Below, one piece after another: positions 17,903 to 25,304 of a DNA stretch of 64,000 nucleotides. Under the pieces are notes generated by a model that saw nothing but the letters and a program-made list of their open reading frames with translations, ran no database searches and was not told where the DNA came from. Numbering within the stretch: position 1 is the first letter of the stretch; every line of letters starts with the position of its first letter. Made by a program: the position numbers and the translations under genes. The stretch lies in assembly GCF_900143085.1 (NCBI RefSeq), contig NZ_FRCZ01000006.1, positions 77,526 through 141,525 of the forward strand, given 5' to 3'. This DNA comes from Gracilibacillus kekensis (GTDB taxonomy: Bacteria > Bacillota > Bacilli > Bacillales > Amphibacillaceae).

Positions 17903-18844
17903 GTGGCGCTCAAAGGCTATATTCGAGAAAACGGACAGGTCGGTATTCGTAATAAATTGCTAATATTACCCTCTGTTTTATGTTCATCTAGTACAAGTGC
18001 TCAAATTGCAGATGCTTTACCAAACGTTGTTTCAATAGCTAATCAAGCAGGCTGTGCGCAAGTAGGGGATGACTTAACCCAAACCGAACGAACGCTTATG
18101 GGCTTTGGTCTCAATCCAAATGTTGGTGGTGTGTTGATTGTTGGATTAGGCTGTGAAGGTGTAAACCCTCTAGGATTGGCGAATAAGGTAGCAGAGTCTA
18201 AAAAGTTAGTTGATTATCTAGTTATTCAACAGGTTGGTGGAACGACAAATACAATCGAAAAAGGCATAGAAGAAGCCAACAAAATGGTGAATGCTATTGA
18301 TGAGCCAAAACGAAATGTTGACCTATCTGATATATGTCTTGGGATAGTGATTGACAATTCCATAGAGGAAAGCAAATTGATCGTTTTGTCCAAAGTAATT
18401 GAAGTATTATCTGATTCTATAGGCGTAGTTATTATACCCAAAAGACATCAATCTTATTTTTCTGATGCTAAAGAATTGGTATATGGAAAAACGGTAACAG
18501 AAAAAGGAATATATTATACTGCTAGTGAATTAGGAAATGTTGCATTAATGACTGGAATGGTAGCAAGTGGGGCACAAACAATTATACACTTTACTGAAGA
18601 CGGTGATCCTGCTGGTTCATCTATATCCCCTGTCATAAAATGTAGTGTGAACGAGGATATATTTGAGATTTTTTGGGAACACATCGATCTTGATATAAGC
18701 GCACCGCTGGCACAAAATAATGAAAGCCTTATTTCCAGTCAATTGTTATCAGTTGTTACGAATACAATCAATGGAATAGATACAAAGTCGGAAATGTTAG
18801 AGTTAAATGATTTTGCCATACACCGCATCTTACCAACTTTTTAA
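17903..18844 (+). CDS. UxaA-type paralogue, second copy, internally shortened
   Basis: A 313-residue UxaA C-terminal-domain protein, about 70 residues shorter than its neighbour. It begins GYIRENGQVGIRNKLLI and keeps the first conserved cysteine region (GCAQVGDD at 50-57 and GLGCE at 81-85). It has no ECGGSD segment and little of the following NPALG/LSETPE region. The C-terminal part (TGMVASGAQTIIHFTEDG, then PVIK and FAIHRIL) is retained. It thus keeps what the first copy has lost. The likeliest reading is two halves of one active site in a heteromer; a degenerate regulatory paralogue is the alternative. Strong AGGAGGTG RBS. Confidence 0.75.
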   Translation: MALKGYIRENGQVGIRNKLLILPSVLCSSSTSAQIADALPNVVSIANQAGCAQVGDDLTQTERTLMGFGLNPNVGGVLIVGLGCEGVNPLGLANKVAESKKLVDYLVIQQVGGTTNTIEKGIEEANKMVNAIDEPKRNVDLSDICLGIVIDNSIEESKLIVLSKVIEVLSDSIGVVIIPKRHQSYFSDAKELVYGKTVTEKGIYYTASELGNVALMTGMVASGAQTIIHFTEDGDPAGSSISPVIKCSVNEDIFEIFWEHIDLDISAPLAQNNESLISSQLLSVVTNTINGIDTKSEMLELNDFAIHRILPTF

Positions 18845-18876
18845 TAGGAATCGTTGTAAAGAAAGGAAGTGTTGTT

Positions 18877-19488
18877 GTGAAAGTACCTTCCTATATCAGT
18901 GTAACAGACCAATTTATAAACGGTATGAATGTATACTTGGAACAAAAAAATATTGCTTTAAGTGAAGTAGTAGAAGTGTTCGCCGGTAATGGACAATTAG
19001 GGTTACGATTGGGATTAGAACCTGATCAAAATATATCAGACTTATTAATGCATCAGGATAAGTGGTATCGGGATGAAATCAGCAGCCAGTGGGATTTGCG
19101 ACCTAAGGGTGTGATACAGGAGTCAGCAGATGAGACAGTTGTTCGATTTAAAAATAATCAAAGGCCAATTAAATTAATAATCGTTGCTGCTCCACCACCT
19201 GCTAATTCCTATTATTGTCCCAGTTACGCAATGGCTAAAAATCTACATGATTATAATCCTGAAGCAAAAATGTTATTTGTAGGTGAGTTAAATAGTGATG
19301 CTTTTGCTTCTGTGAAATTTTTTGAGCACGTTAATAAAGTGGAAGATCGACTGTTCGAGAAATGGATACAAAATACATACCACCAGCAAGGGTATTTTAA
19401 AGATCAAGGCATATTGGTCAAGCCTTATTTATTGGAGTTCTCTTACTGTAATGATGTGGATTGTGATTGTAAAAATAGTAATAATTAA
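18877..19488 (+). CDS. Orphan protein, possible SAM-methyltransferase-like fold
   Basis: A 203-residue protein that I do not recognise. It has VVEVFAGNGQLGLRLGL (about 31-47), which resembles motif I of Rossmann methyltransferases, then LIIVAAPPPANSYYC about 70 residues later, reminiscent of motif IV. The C-terminus is cysteine/aspartate rich (CNDVDCDC), possibly metal binding. GTG start at 18877 after AAAGGAAG. It is the last gene of the UxaA-type unit, 32 bases downstream, so it probably acts with it (assembly, repair or modification). No function should be assigned from sequence alone. Confidence 0.6.
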   Translation: MKVPSYISVTDQFINGMNVYLEQKNIALSEVVEVFAGNGQLGLRLGLEPDQNISDLLMHQDKWYRDEISSQWDLRPKGVIQESADETVVRFKNNQRPIKLIIVAAPPPANSYYCPSYAMAKNLHDYNPEAKMLFVGELNSDAFASVKFFEHVNKVEDRLFEKWIQNTYHQQGYFKDQGILVKPYLLEFSYCNDVDCDCKNSNN

Positions 19489-19769
19489 AGTTTTGAATGT
19501 AGAAGAGTAAAACTGGTTGAGATCGCATTGACGAGGACAGAAACTGCCACGAGTATAGCAAATAATCCATATTCTTTATTAAACCTTATTGTTAATTTTC
19601 TGGAACCGATCGCTAATCATGAATGATAGGTTAAATGAAGGGGATATGCTGAAGCATGAAACAATGTATTGAGGAATAATGCATAACAGATGTATAAAAT
19701 ATAAGGACCCAAACGATATCGAAGTTTATTCGAATAATCGTTTGGGTTCTTCTAATTACATAATTCTTC
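19489..19769. other. Intergenic region with convergent hairpin
   Basis: No gene seen. An inverted repeat at 19706-19748 (GACCCAAACGAT against ATCGTTTGGGTTC) lies between two convergent genes and probably stops transcription from both sides, though T tracts are weak. Confidence 0.55.
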
Positions 19770-21740
19770 TTATTGTTCTCTCAGCGCCTTCTCTCCCGCT
19801 TCTAATACCTCCACAATTCGATCGACATCATATACACTACCTTTCCAAGTTCCGCCACTTACTTTTTGTAAAGCAGCCCATAAACGAGTGTCGTCTGGAA
19901 GGTTGTCAGAAGGTTTGATATCTGCGTTGATGCTCCTTGATGCAAGAATACTAGCGCCTTCTTGATAAGAAACTTCTTTTTCTGCATCTCCGACAAAATT
20001 AATTGTACCTTCTAAGTTTTTGGCATCGATTCTTACTTCGATGATATCTCCATCCTGAAGCTTACCTATTGGTCCATCCGCTAGTCCCTCCGGTCCAACG
20101 TGACCAATACAGGCCCCTGTTGAAACACCAGAGAAACGAGCATCGGTAATTAATGTTACATATTTTCCATAAGATAAGTGTTTTAAAGCAGATGTTACTT
20201 GGTACGTTTCTTCCATCCCAGTTCCTAAAGGACCACAGCCTGTTAAAATCATAATGTCGCCTTTTTTAATCTGCTTTGTTTTGATTGCTTCAATCGCACT
20301 AGCTTCACTTGTGTAGATTTTAGCTTCACTTTTATGATAATACACTTGGTTTTCATCGAGTCTGGAAGGATCAATAGAAGTTGATTTAATAACAGCTCCT
20401 TCTGGTGCGATGTTTCCGGTTGGAAATGTAACAGTAGAAGTTAATCCGCGTTCTTCGGCTTGTTCTTTTGACATTATCACTTCATCTGCATCAATTTGAT
20501 CTGCTTCTTTTAATTTATCCTTCATTTTTTGTCTGCGTTCGGAATGTTCCCACCAGTCTAAATTTTCTTTGAGTGTGTGACCAGTAACTGTCATCACGTT
20601 TTCACGTAATAATCCTAGATCACGCAGATGCAACATAACCTCTGGAACCCCACCAGCTAAATAGCCACGAATCGTAGGATGTGGTATTGGTCCATTTGGT
20701 AACAAACTAACCAAACGTGGAGTTTCTTTGTTGATACGGTGCCAATCTTCAATAGAAGGAATACTACATTTTGCCGCATGTGCAATTGCAGGAATGTGCA
20801 ATAGTAGATTTGTAGATCCACCAAAAGCTGCATGAACAACCATAGCATTATGGATGGCGTCATCTGTCACGATATCTTTGGTTGTGATTTTTTCTTCTTC
20901 CATCGCTATGATCGCTCTTGATGATTGACGTGCCATTTCCTTCCATACCTTTTGACCGGATGGTGCTAGTGCAGCGTGAGGAACGGTCATACCTAATGCT
21001 TCGGCGACGACTTGTGCTGTCGCAGCGGTACCTAAGAACTGACAACCGCCTCCTGGTGTTGCGCATGCCGCACAACCTAGCTCAGCTGCTTCTTGTAATG
21101 AAAGTTCATCATTGGAATAACGCGCACCAATTGTTTGAACCTTGCCAGCATCTTCCCCATAAAGCGGTGGTAATGTAACACCACCAGGAATAACAACGGT
21201 AGGTAAATCATGCATAGATGCTAATGCAATCGTCATCGCTGGTAAACCTTTGTCACAAGTAGCGATCCCTAATACTGCATCACGAGTTGGTAACGAACGA
21301 ATTAATCTACGATACACCATTGCGGCATCATTACGATATGGAAAGGAGTCAAACATACCGGTCGTTCCTTGAGTGCGGCCATCACAAGGATCACTCACAT
21401 ATGCAGCAAAAGGAATGCCAGCATGTTGGCTGACTTCATTTGCCGCTTCTTTCATTAATATATCTACTTCCCAATGCCCAGTATGATACCCCAAAGCTAA
21501 TGGGTTACCTTCTTTATCCTTTAGGCCACCTTGTGTGCTTAGCAGTAATACTTGTTTACCGTCTAACATATTAGGACTCCAACCCATACCAACGTTCTGA
21601 GATAATCCGAATAAATCCCCGCTTGGCGACTTCCTGAGCATTTTATCTGTTAGAGGAAGTTTACCGATGGGACCTCTGGCGACAGTTTTTATATCATAAA
21701 TCTCTTCAGGGTGCTCCATTATGTTGTCTATTTTTGTCAT
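19770..21740 (-). CDS. D-xylonate dehydratase, IlvD/Edd family, YjhG/YagF type
   Basis: A 656-residue dihydroxy-acid dehydratase-family enzyme of the long YjhG/YagF subgroup (E. coli members are about 655 residues and act on D-xylonate). It dehydrates a pentonate to its 2-keto-3-deoxy acid with an iron-sulfur cluster; the cluster cysteines lie in [21 protein letters not shown] and [14 protein letters not shown]. The ATG at 21740 follows GGAGGGG. It provides the first acid step for the dehydratase and dehydrogenase at 5161-7510, 12 kb away, with which it shares an operator motif. It is divergent from the importer at 22081. Confidence 0.88.
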   Translation of the reverse strand: MTKIDNIMEHPEEIYDIKTVARGPIGKLPLTDKMLRKSPSGDLFGLSQNVGMGWSPNMLDGKQVLLLSTQGGLKDKEGNPLALGYHTGHWEVDILMKEAANEVSQHAGIPFAAYVSDPCDGRTQGTTGMFDSFPYRNDAAMVYRRLIRSLPTRDAVLGIATCDKGLPAMTIALASMHDLPTVVIPGGVTLPPLYGEDAGKVQTIGARYSNDELSLQEAAELGCAACATPGGGCQFLGTAATAQVVAEALGMTVPHAALAPSGQKVWKEMARQSSRAIIAMEEEKITTKDIVTDDAIHNAMVVHAAFGGSTNLLLHIPAIAHAAKCSIPSIEDWHRINKETPRLVSLLPNGPIPHPTIRGYLAGGVPEVMLHLRDLGLLRENVMTVTGHTLKENLDWWEHSERRQKMKDKLKEADQIDADEVIMSKEQAEERGLTSTVTFPTGNIAPEGAVIKSTSIDPSRLDENQVYYHKSEAKIYTSEASAIEAIKTKQIKKGDIMILTGCGPLGTGMEETYQVTSALKHLSYGKYVTLITDARFSGVSTGACIGHVGPEGLADGPIGKLQDGDIIEVRIDAKNLEGTINFVGDAEKEVSYQEGASILASRSINADIKPSDNLPDDTRLWAALQKVSGGTWKGSVYDVDRIVEVLEAGEKALREQ

Positions 21741-21756
21741 ATTTGTTCCCCTCCAT

Positions 21757-21770
21757 ATAAAGCGGTTTCA
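21757..21770 (-). promoter_or_regulatory. Candidate cre site for xylonate dehydratase gene
   Basis: On the minus strand TGAAACCGCTTTAT matches the CcpA consensus at about 11-12 of 14 positions, between promoter and start codon. Confidence 0.4.
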
Positions 21771-21782
21771 TCTTATAGACTA

Positions 21783-21811
21783 AGTATAGAGGGTAAGAAA
21801 AAGTGTGTCAA
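21783..21811 (-). promoter_or_regulatory. Sigma-A promoter of xylonate dehydratase gene
   Basis: Reading the minus strand, TTGACA (21811-21806) and TATACT (21788-21783) are separated by 17 bases. Confidence 0.75.
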
Positions 21812-21824
21812 TAATATAAAAGCG

Positions 21825-21842
21825 AGTTTTATAATGTAAAAT
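21825..21842. promoter_or_regulatory. Shared operator motif, central copy between divergent promoters
   Basis: GTTTTATAATGTAAAAT (21826-21842) differs by one base from the perfect inverted repeat at 5116-5132. It lies between the two divergent promoters. Confidence 0.6.
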
Positions 21843-21872
21843 TAATCGTGTATAAAACGCTTACATTTTGTG

Positions 21873-21901
21873 TTGACAAACAACTTGTTGGTAGATATAA
21901 T
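21873..21901 (+). promoter_or_regulatory. Consensus sigma-A promoter of second ABC importer
   Basis: TTGACA (21873-21878) and TATAAT (21896-21901), both perfect, with 17-base spacing. A cre-like ATAAAACGCTTACA (21852-21865) lies just upstream. Confidence 0.85.
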
Positions 21902-21918
21902 GCGTTTATAGAAAAATA

Positions 21919-21955
21919 GTTTTATAATAGCAAACTGAATTTTATAATATACTTT
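21919..21955 (+). promoter_or_regulatory. Two degenerate copies of the shared operator motif
   Basis: GTTTTATAATAGCAAAC (21919-21935) and ATTTTATAATATACTTT (21939-21955) follow the predicted start point of the importer transcript and share the TTTTATAAT core, suggesting repression by blocking initiation or clearance. Confidence 0.45.
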
Positions 21956-22044
21956 TATTTTTATTACTTAGTTTATTCACAAGATAAACTTAGTATTAAA
22001 ATATATCTTTTTGAACAAAGGAGGGATTTGAATAAAAATTATTT

Positions 22045-22058
22045 TGTAAACGCTAACA
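22045..22058 (+). promoter_or_regulatory. Perfect cre (CcpA) site before second importer
   Basis: TGTAAACGCTAACA fits TGWAARCGYTWNCW at every position. It lies in the leader, downstream of a consensus promoter, and predicts strong glucose repression. Confidence 0.85.
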
Positions 22059-22080
22059 AAATAAAAAAGGGGATGAAAAG

Positions 22081-23424
22081 ATGTTTGGTAAAAAAACATT
22101 ATGGATAATGTTAATTGCTATTATGTTATTAATTGTTGCATGTGGACCATCCGATGAGACGAGTGAAAACGAAGATAATACAGGAGAGGATTCTTCAGAA
22201 ACAGAAAATAGTGGCGACGATTCAGAAGCTGAAGGTGATGAAGAAGAAATTACTTTGATTTTATGGCATATTGAGACTGGACCTTCCGGAGAAGCGATTG
22301 AAGCAGCTGTAGATCGTTTCGAGGAAAAAAATCCTAACGTAACGGTAGAAGTTTCTCAGCAAGAAAACGACCCATATAAATCTCAATTGAGTGTTGCTAT
22401 GGGTGGCGGAAATCCACCAGACGTATTCCATTCTTGGGGTGGCGGTTGGTTAAAACAATTTGTGGATTCAGATCAAGTTGTTGATATTACCGACTCAGTT
22501 GATGCTAGTTTGTATAATGAAGCAGCGTTGTCAGTTTCAACTTTTGAAGATAGTATTTATGGTGCTCCGGTTAGTATGGATGTAGTGCCTGTATTTTATA
22601 ATAAAGAAATATTTGAAGAATACGGTATTGAAGAACCTGAAACATATGAAGACTTACTTGGAATTGTCGAAACACTTACCTCAAATGATATTACACCATT
22701 TGCTCTGGCTAACCAGACTAAATGGACAGGTTCCTTTTATTTAATGTATATGGCCGAAAGACTTGGTGGTCCGGAATTATTCAACGAGGCTTTCGAGCGT
22801 TCAGGACGGACGTTTGATGATGAAGCTTATATTGAAGCTGGACAGAAGATTCAGGAATTAGTTGAAATGGGTGCTTTTCCTGAAGGTGTAAACGGCATGA
22901 ACTACGATACTGGTCAATCACGTCAGTTACTTTATACAAATAGTGCAGCAATGATGGTAATGGGCGGTTGGCTAGTAAATAATGTGCGAGATGAAATGCC
23001 TGAATTTGAAGAAAAATTAGGTTTCTTCTTATTCCCATCTATTGAAGGAGGAGAAGGTGAACAAAATCATGTAGTAGGTGGTGTGTCTCCAGTCTTCTCT
23101 GTTGCTAAACAATCTGAACATCCTGAAATGGCTGCTGAATTAGTTAATGAACTTGCAAGTTTAGAAACCGCAACACAATTGTCTAATAATGCAGGTTCAA
23201 TATCAGCAGTAAATGGAGTGGAATATGAGGATCCTTACATTCAAGAAATGAGTGATATTCTAGAAAGCTCAGAAGCAATGCAAACATACTATGATCAAAC
23301 ATTGCCTCCTGAACTAGCACAAACGCATCTAGATACAACACAAGCTATTTTTGGCTTATCTATGACACCAGAAGAAGCAATGGCAGAAGTAGAAGAAAAA
23401 GCGAAAGAGGTATTAGCAGAATAA
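22081..23424 (+). CDS. Sugar ABC importer, solute-binding lipoprotein (second system)
   Basis: A 447-residue CUT1 binding lipoprotein. The signal peptide ends in LLIVAC, followed by an acidic linker rich in E, D, S and N (about residues 22-55). The mature part starts EITLILWHIETG. Aromatic residues such as WGGGWLKQF and YNKEIFEEYGI fit a sugar pocket. It is followed by two permeases and a GH120 beta-xylosidase, so xylo-oligosaccharides are the likely cargo (inference). Expression is predicted to be glucose-repressed through the cre site and controlled through the shared operator motif. Confidence 0.88.
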   Translation: MFGKKTLWIMLIAIMLLIVACGPSDETSENEDNTGEDSSETENSGDDSEAEGDEEEITLILWHIETGPSGEAIEAAVDRFEEKNPNVTVEVSQQENDPYKSQLSVAMGGGNPPDVFHSWGGGWLKQFVDSDQVVDITDSVDASLYNEAALSVSTFEDSIYGAPVSMDVVPVFYNKEIFEEYGIEEPETYEDLLGIVETLTSNDITPFALANQTKWTGSFYLMYMAERLGGPELFNEAFERSGRTFDDEAYIEAGQKIQELVEMGAFPEGVNGMNYDTGQSRQLLYTNSAAMMVMGGWLVNNVRDEMPEFEEKLGFFLFPSIEGGEGEQNHVVGGVSPVFSVAKQSEHPEMAAELVNELASLETATQLSNNAGSISAVNGVEYEDPYIQEMSDILESSEAMQTYYDQTLPPELAQTHLDTTQAIFGLSMTPEEAMAEVEEKAKEVLAE

Positions 23425-23434
23425 CGAGCTTATT

Positions 23435-23469
23435 GAGAACTACATTAATAAAAAATTAATGTAGTTCTC
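23435..23469 (+). other. Stem-loop between binding protein and permease (second system)
   Basis: GAGAACTACATTAAT (23435-23449) and ATTAATGTAGTTCTC (23455-23469) form a perfect 15-bp stem with a 5-base loop and no T tract. It probably protects the binding-protein message and lowers permease expression. Confidence 0.7.
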
Positions 23470-23493
23470 ACACTCTAATAGGTGGTGGTAGTA

Positions 23494-24426
23494 ATGGAAA
23501 GGACAGATGATTTAAAGATAGTAAAGGTCAAAAATGTTCCTAAACGGAAAAACAAGGATACATGGGCGATTATTGGTTTTATTGCACCGGCTTTTCTGAT
23601 CTATGGTGTATATGTTATTTATTCCATTTTTATGACATTTTACTATAGTCTTTTTGACTGGACTGGAATTGATAGTAATATGGTTTTTATTGGATTAGAG
23701 AACTATATAGCATTATTCCGAGATGGAGTGTTTTGGACTTCTATACAAAACAACTTCTTATTAGTAATTGCATCACTTTTTACCCAATTACCAATTGGTT
23801 TAATTATGGCATTATTGTTATTTAGTCCGATTAAAGGAATGCGATTATTCAGGTCGGTATATTTCATGCCATTTCTAATGTCTACAGTAGCAATTGGGAT
23901 TCTCTTTATTTTTATCTACGAAGGTAACTATGGTTTATTAAATTCTGTTTTAGGAGTAATAGGATTAGAATCATTGCAGACCGCTTGGATTGGTAAAGAG
24001 AGTACAGCTATTTGGGCTGTAATCGCCACCGTTTGTTGGCAATTTGCACCGTTTTATATGATTCTCTTCAGAGCAACTATTGTTGGTATTCCTGAAGAAT
24101 TATATGAAGCCGCTGATATCGATGGTGCTACTGGTTGGCAACGATTTAAAAATATAACACTGCCATTATTAATGCCGATAATTGTTACATCAGCTATATT
24201 ATCCGTAATTGGTTCATTGAAATATTTTGATCTAATATACGTTATGACTGGTGGTGGCCCTAATAACTCCACTGAATTAATGGCAACTTATATGTATAAA
24301 CAAACATTTACTAATTTTAATATGGGCTATGGTAGCAGTATTTCTTTCGCTATGTTCATTATAGCATTTATCGTCACATTGTTTATATTATTTGGCGACA
24401 AGCAAAGAAAGGGGAATGACTCATGA
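23494..24426 (+). CDS. Sugar ABC importer permease 1 (second system)
   Basis: MalF-type membrane subunit with about six helices after a basic N-terminal tail. The EAA loop reads ELYEAADIDGATGWQRF, then ITLPLLMP. The ATG at 23494 (311 residues) is preferred to the GTG codons at 23482 and 23485, which are part of the GGTGGTGG ribosome-binding sequence. The stop overlaps the next start (ATGA at 24423), showing translational coupling to the second permease. Confidence 0.88.
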   Translation: MERTDDLKIVKVKNVPKRKNKDTWAIIGFIAPAFLIYGVYVIYSIFMTFYYSLFDWTGIDSNMVFIGLENYIALFRDGVFWTSIQNNFLLVIASLFTQLPIGLIMALLLFSPIKGMRLFRSVYFMPFLMSTVAIGILFIFIYEGNYGLLNSVLGVIGLESLQTAWIGKESTAIWAVIATVCWQFAPFYMILFRATIVGIPEELYEAADIDGATGWQRFKNITLPLLMPIIVTSAILSVIGSLKYFDLIYVMTGGGPNNSTELMATYMYKQTFTNFNMGYGSSISFAMFIIAFIVTLFILFGDKQRKGNDS

Positions 24427-25244
24427 CTAAATTAGTAAAAAAAATCCCGTTGTATCTACTAGCGATCCTTATTTTAGTCATAACAGGTCTACCGTTTTTT
24501 ATAATGTTCTTAACTTCCTTTAAAGGACAAATGGAATTTATGACTTCACCATGGTCTTGGCCTGAAAACTTCTCTTTGGATAGCTATAAGCTGCTTATTG
24601 AATTAGAGTTTTTTGGGTATTTTTGGAATAGTATGATCGTGTCAGTTATATCGGTTGTGATCGTTATTTTTATTGCAGCAATGGCTAGTTATCCCCTAGC
24701 TAGATTAACATTTCGTTTGAATCGTCCAATTTTTATTATTTTTATGGTAGGGATGATGATACCTATTCATACAACATTAGTTCCTATTTTCACATTGACT
24801 AATGACCTAGGGTTGTATGATTCATTATTAGGTTTAGTTGGCCCGTATATTGCATTTGCATTACCAATATCGGTTGTTATATTCACTCAATTTATGCGTG
24901 ATATTCCTAAAGAATTAGAAGAATCAGCTAAAATTGATGGTTGCAGTCACATTAGATTATTTTGGAATATCATTTTTCCATTATTGACACCTGCTGTAGC
25001 TACAGTTTCTATTTATAACTTTATTCAGATTTGGAATGAATTTATTTTTGCATTAACATTAACTAGTTCATCTCAAACAGCTACTTTACCAATCGGACTT
25101 CGTGAATTTTATGGAGAATTTTCTGTGAATATACCGGGAATTATGGCAGCACTTACTTTAGGAAGCTTACCTTTATTATTAGTATACTTCGTGGCACAAG
25201 AAAAGATAGTGGCAGGACTCGCTGCTGGATCTGTGAAGGGGTAA
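24423..25244 (+). CDS. Sugar ABC importer permease 2 (second system)
   Basis: MalG-type partner, 273 residues with about six membrane segments and the EAA loop ELEESAKIDGCSHIRLF followed by IIFPLLTPAV. It overlaps the previous gene by 4 bases. As in the first system, no nucleotide-binding subunit is encoded nearby, so a general MsmX-like ATPase is assumed. The beta-xylosidase gene follows 60 bases downstream. Confidence 0.88.
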   Translation: MTKLVKKIPLYLLAILILVITGLPFFIMFLTSFKGQMEFMTSPWSWPENFSLDSYKLLIELEFFGYFWNSMIVSVISVVIVIFIAAMASYPLARLTFRLNRPIFIIFMVGMMIPIHTTLVPIFTLTNDLGLYDSLLGLVGPYIAFALPISVVIFTQFMRDIPKELEESAKIDGCSHIRLFWNIIFPLLTPAVATVSIYNFIQIWNEFIFALTLTSSSQTATLPIGLREFYGEFSVNIPGIMAALTLGSLPLLLVYFVAQEKIVAGLAAGSVKG

Positions 25245-25304
25245 TGATAAAGAACAGATCTTACATCTTACACTTTATAAAGAAATAGGTTAGGAGGAAA
25301 TAAA

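Noticed and set aside
19322-19510. 62-codon frame near the orphan gene's end
   Set aside because: Shadow of the orphan gene in another frame, with no ribosome-binding site.
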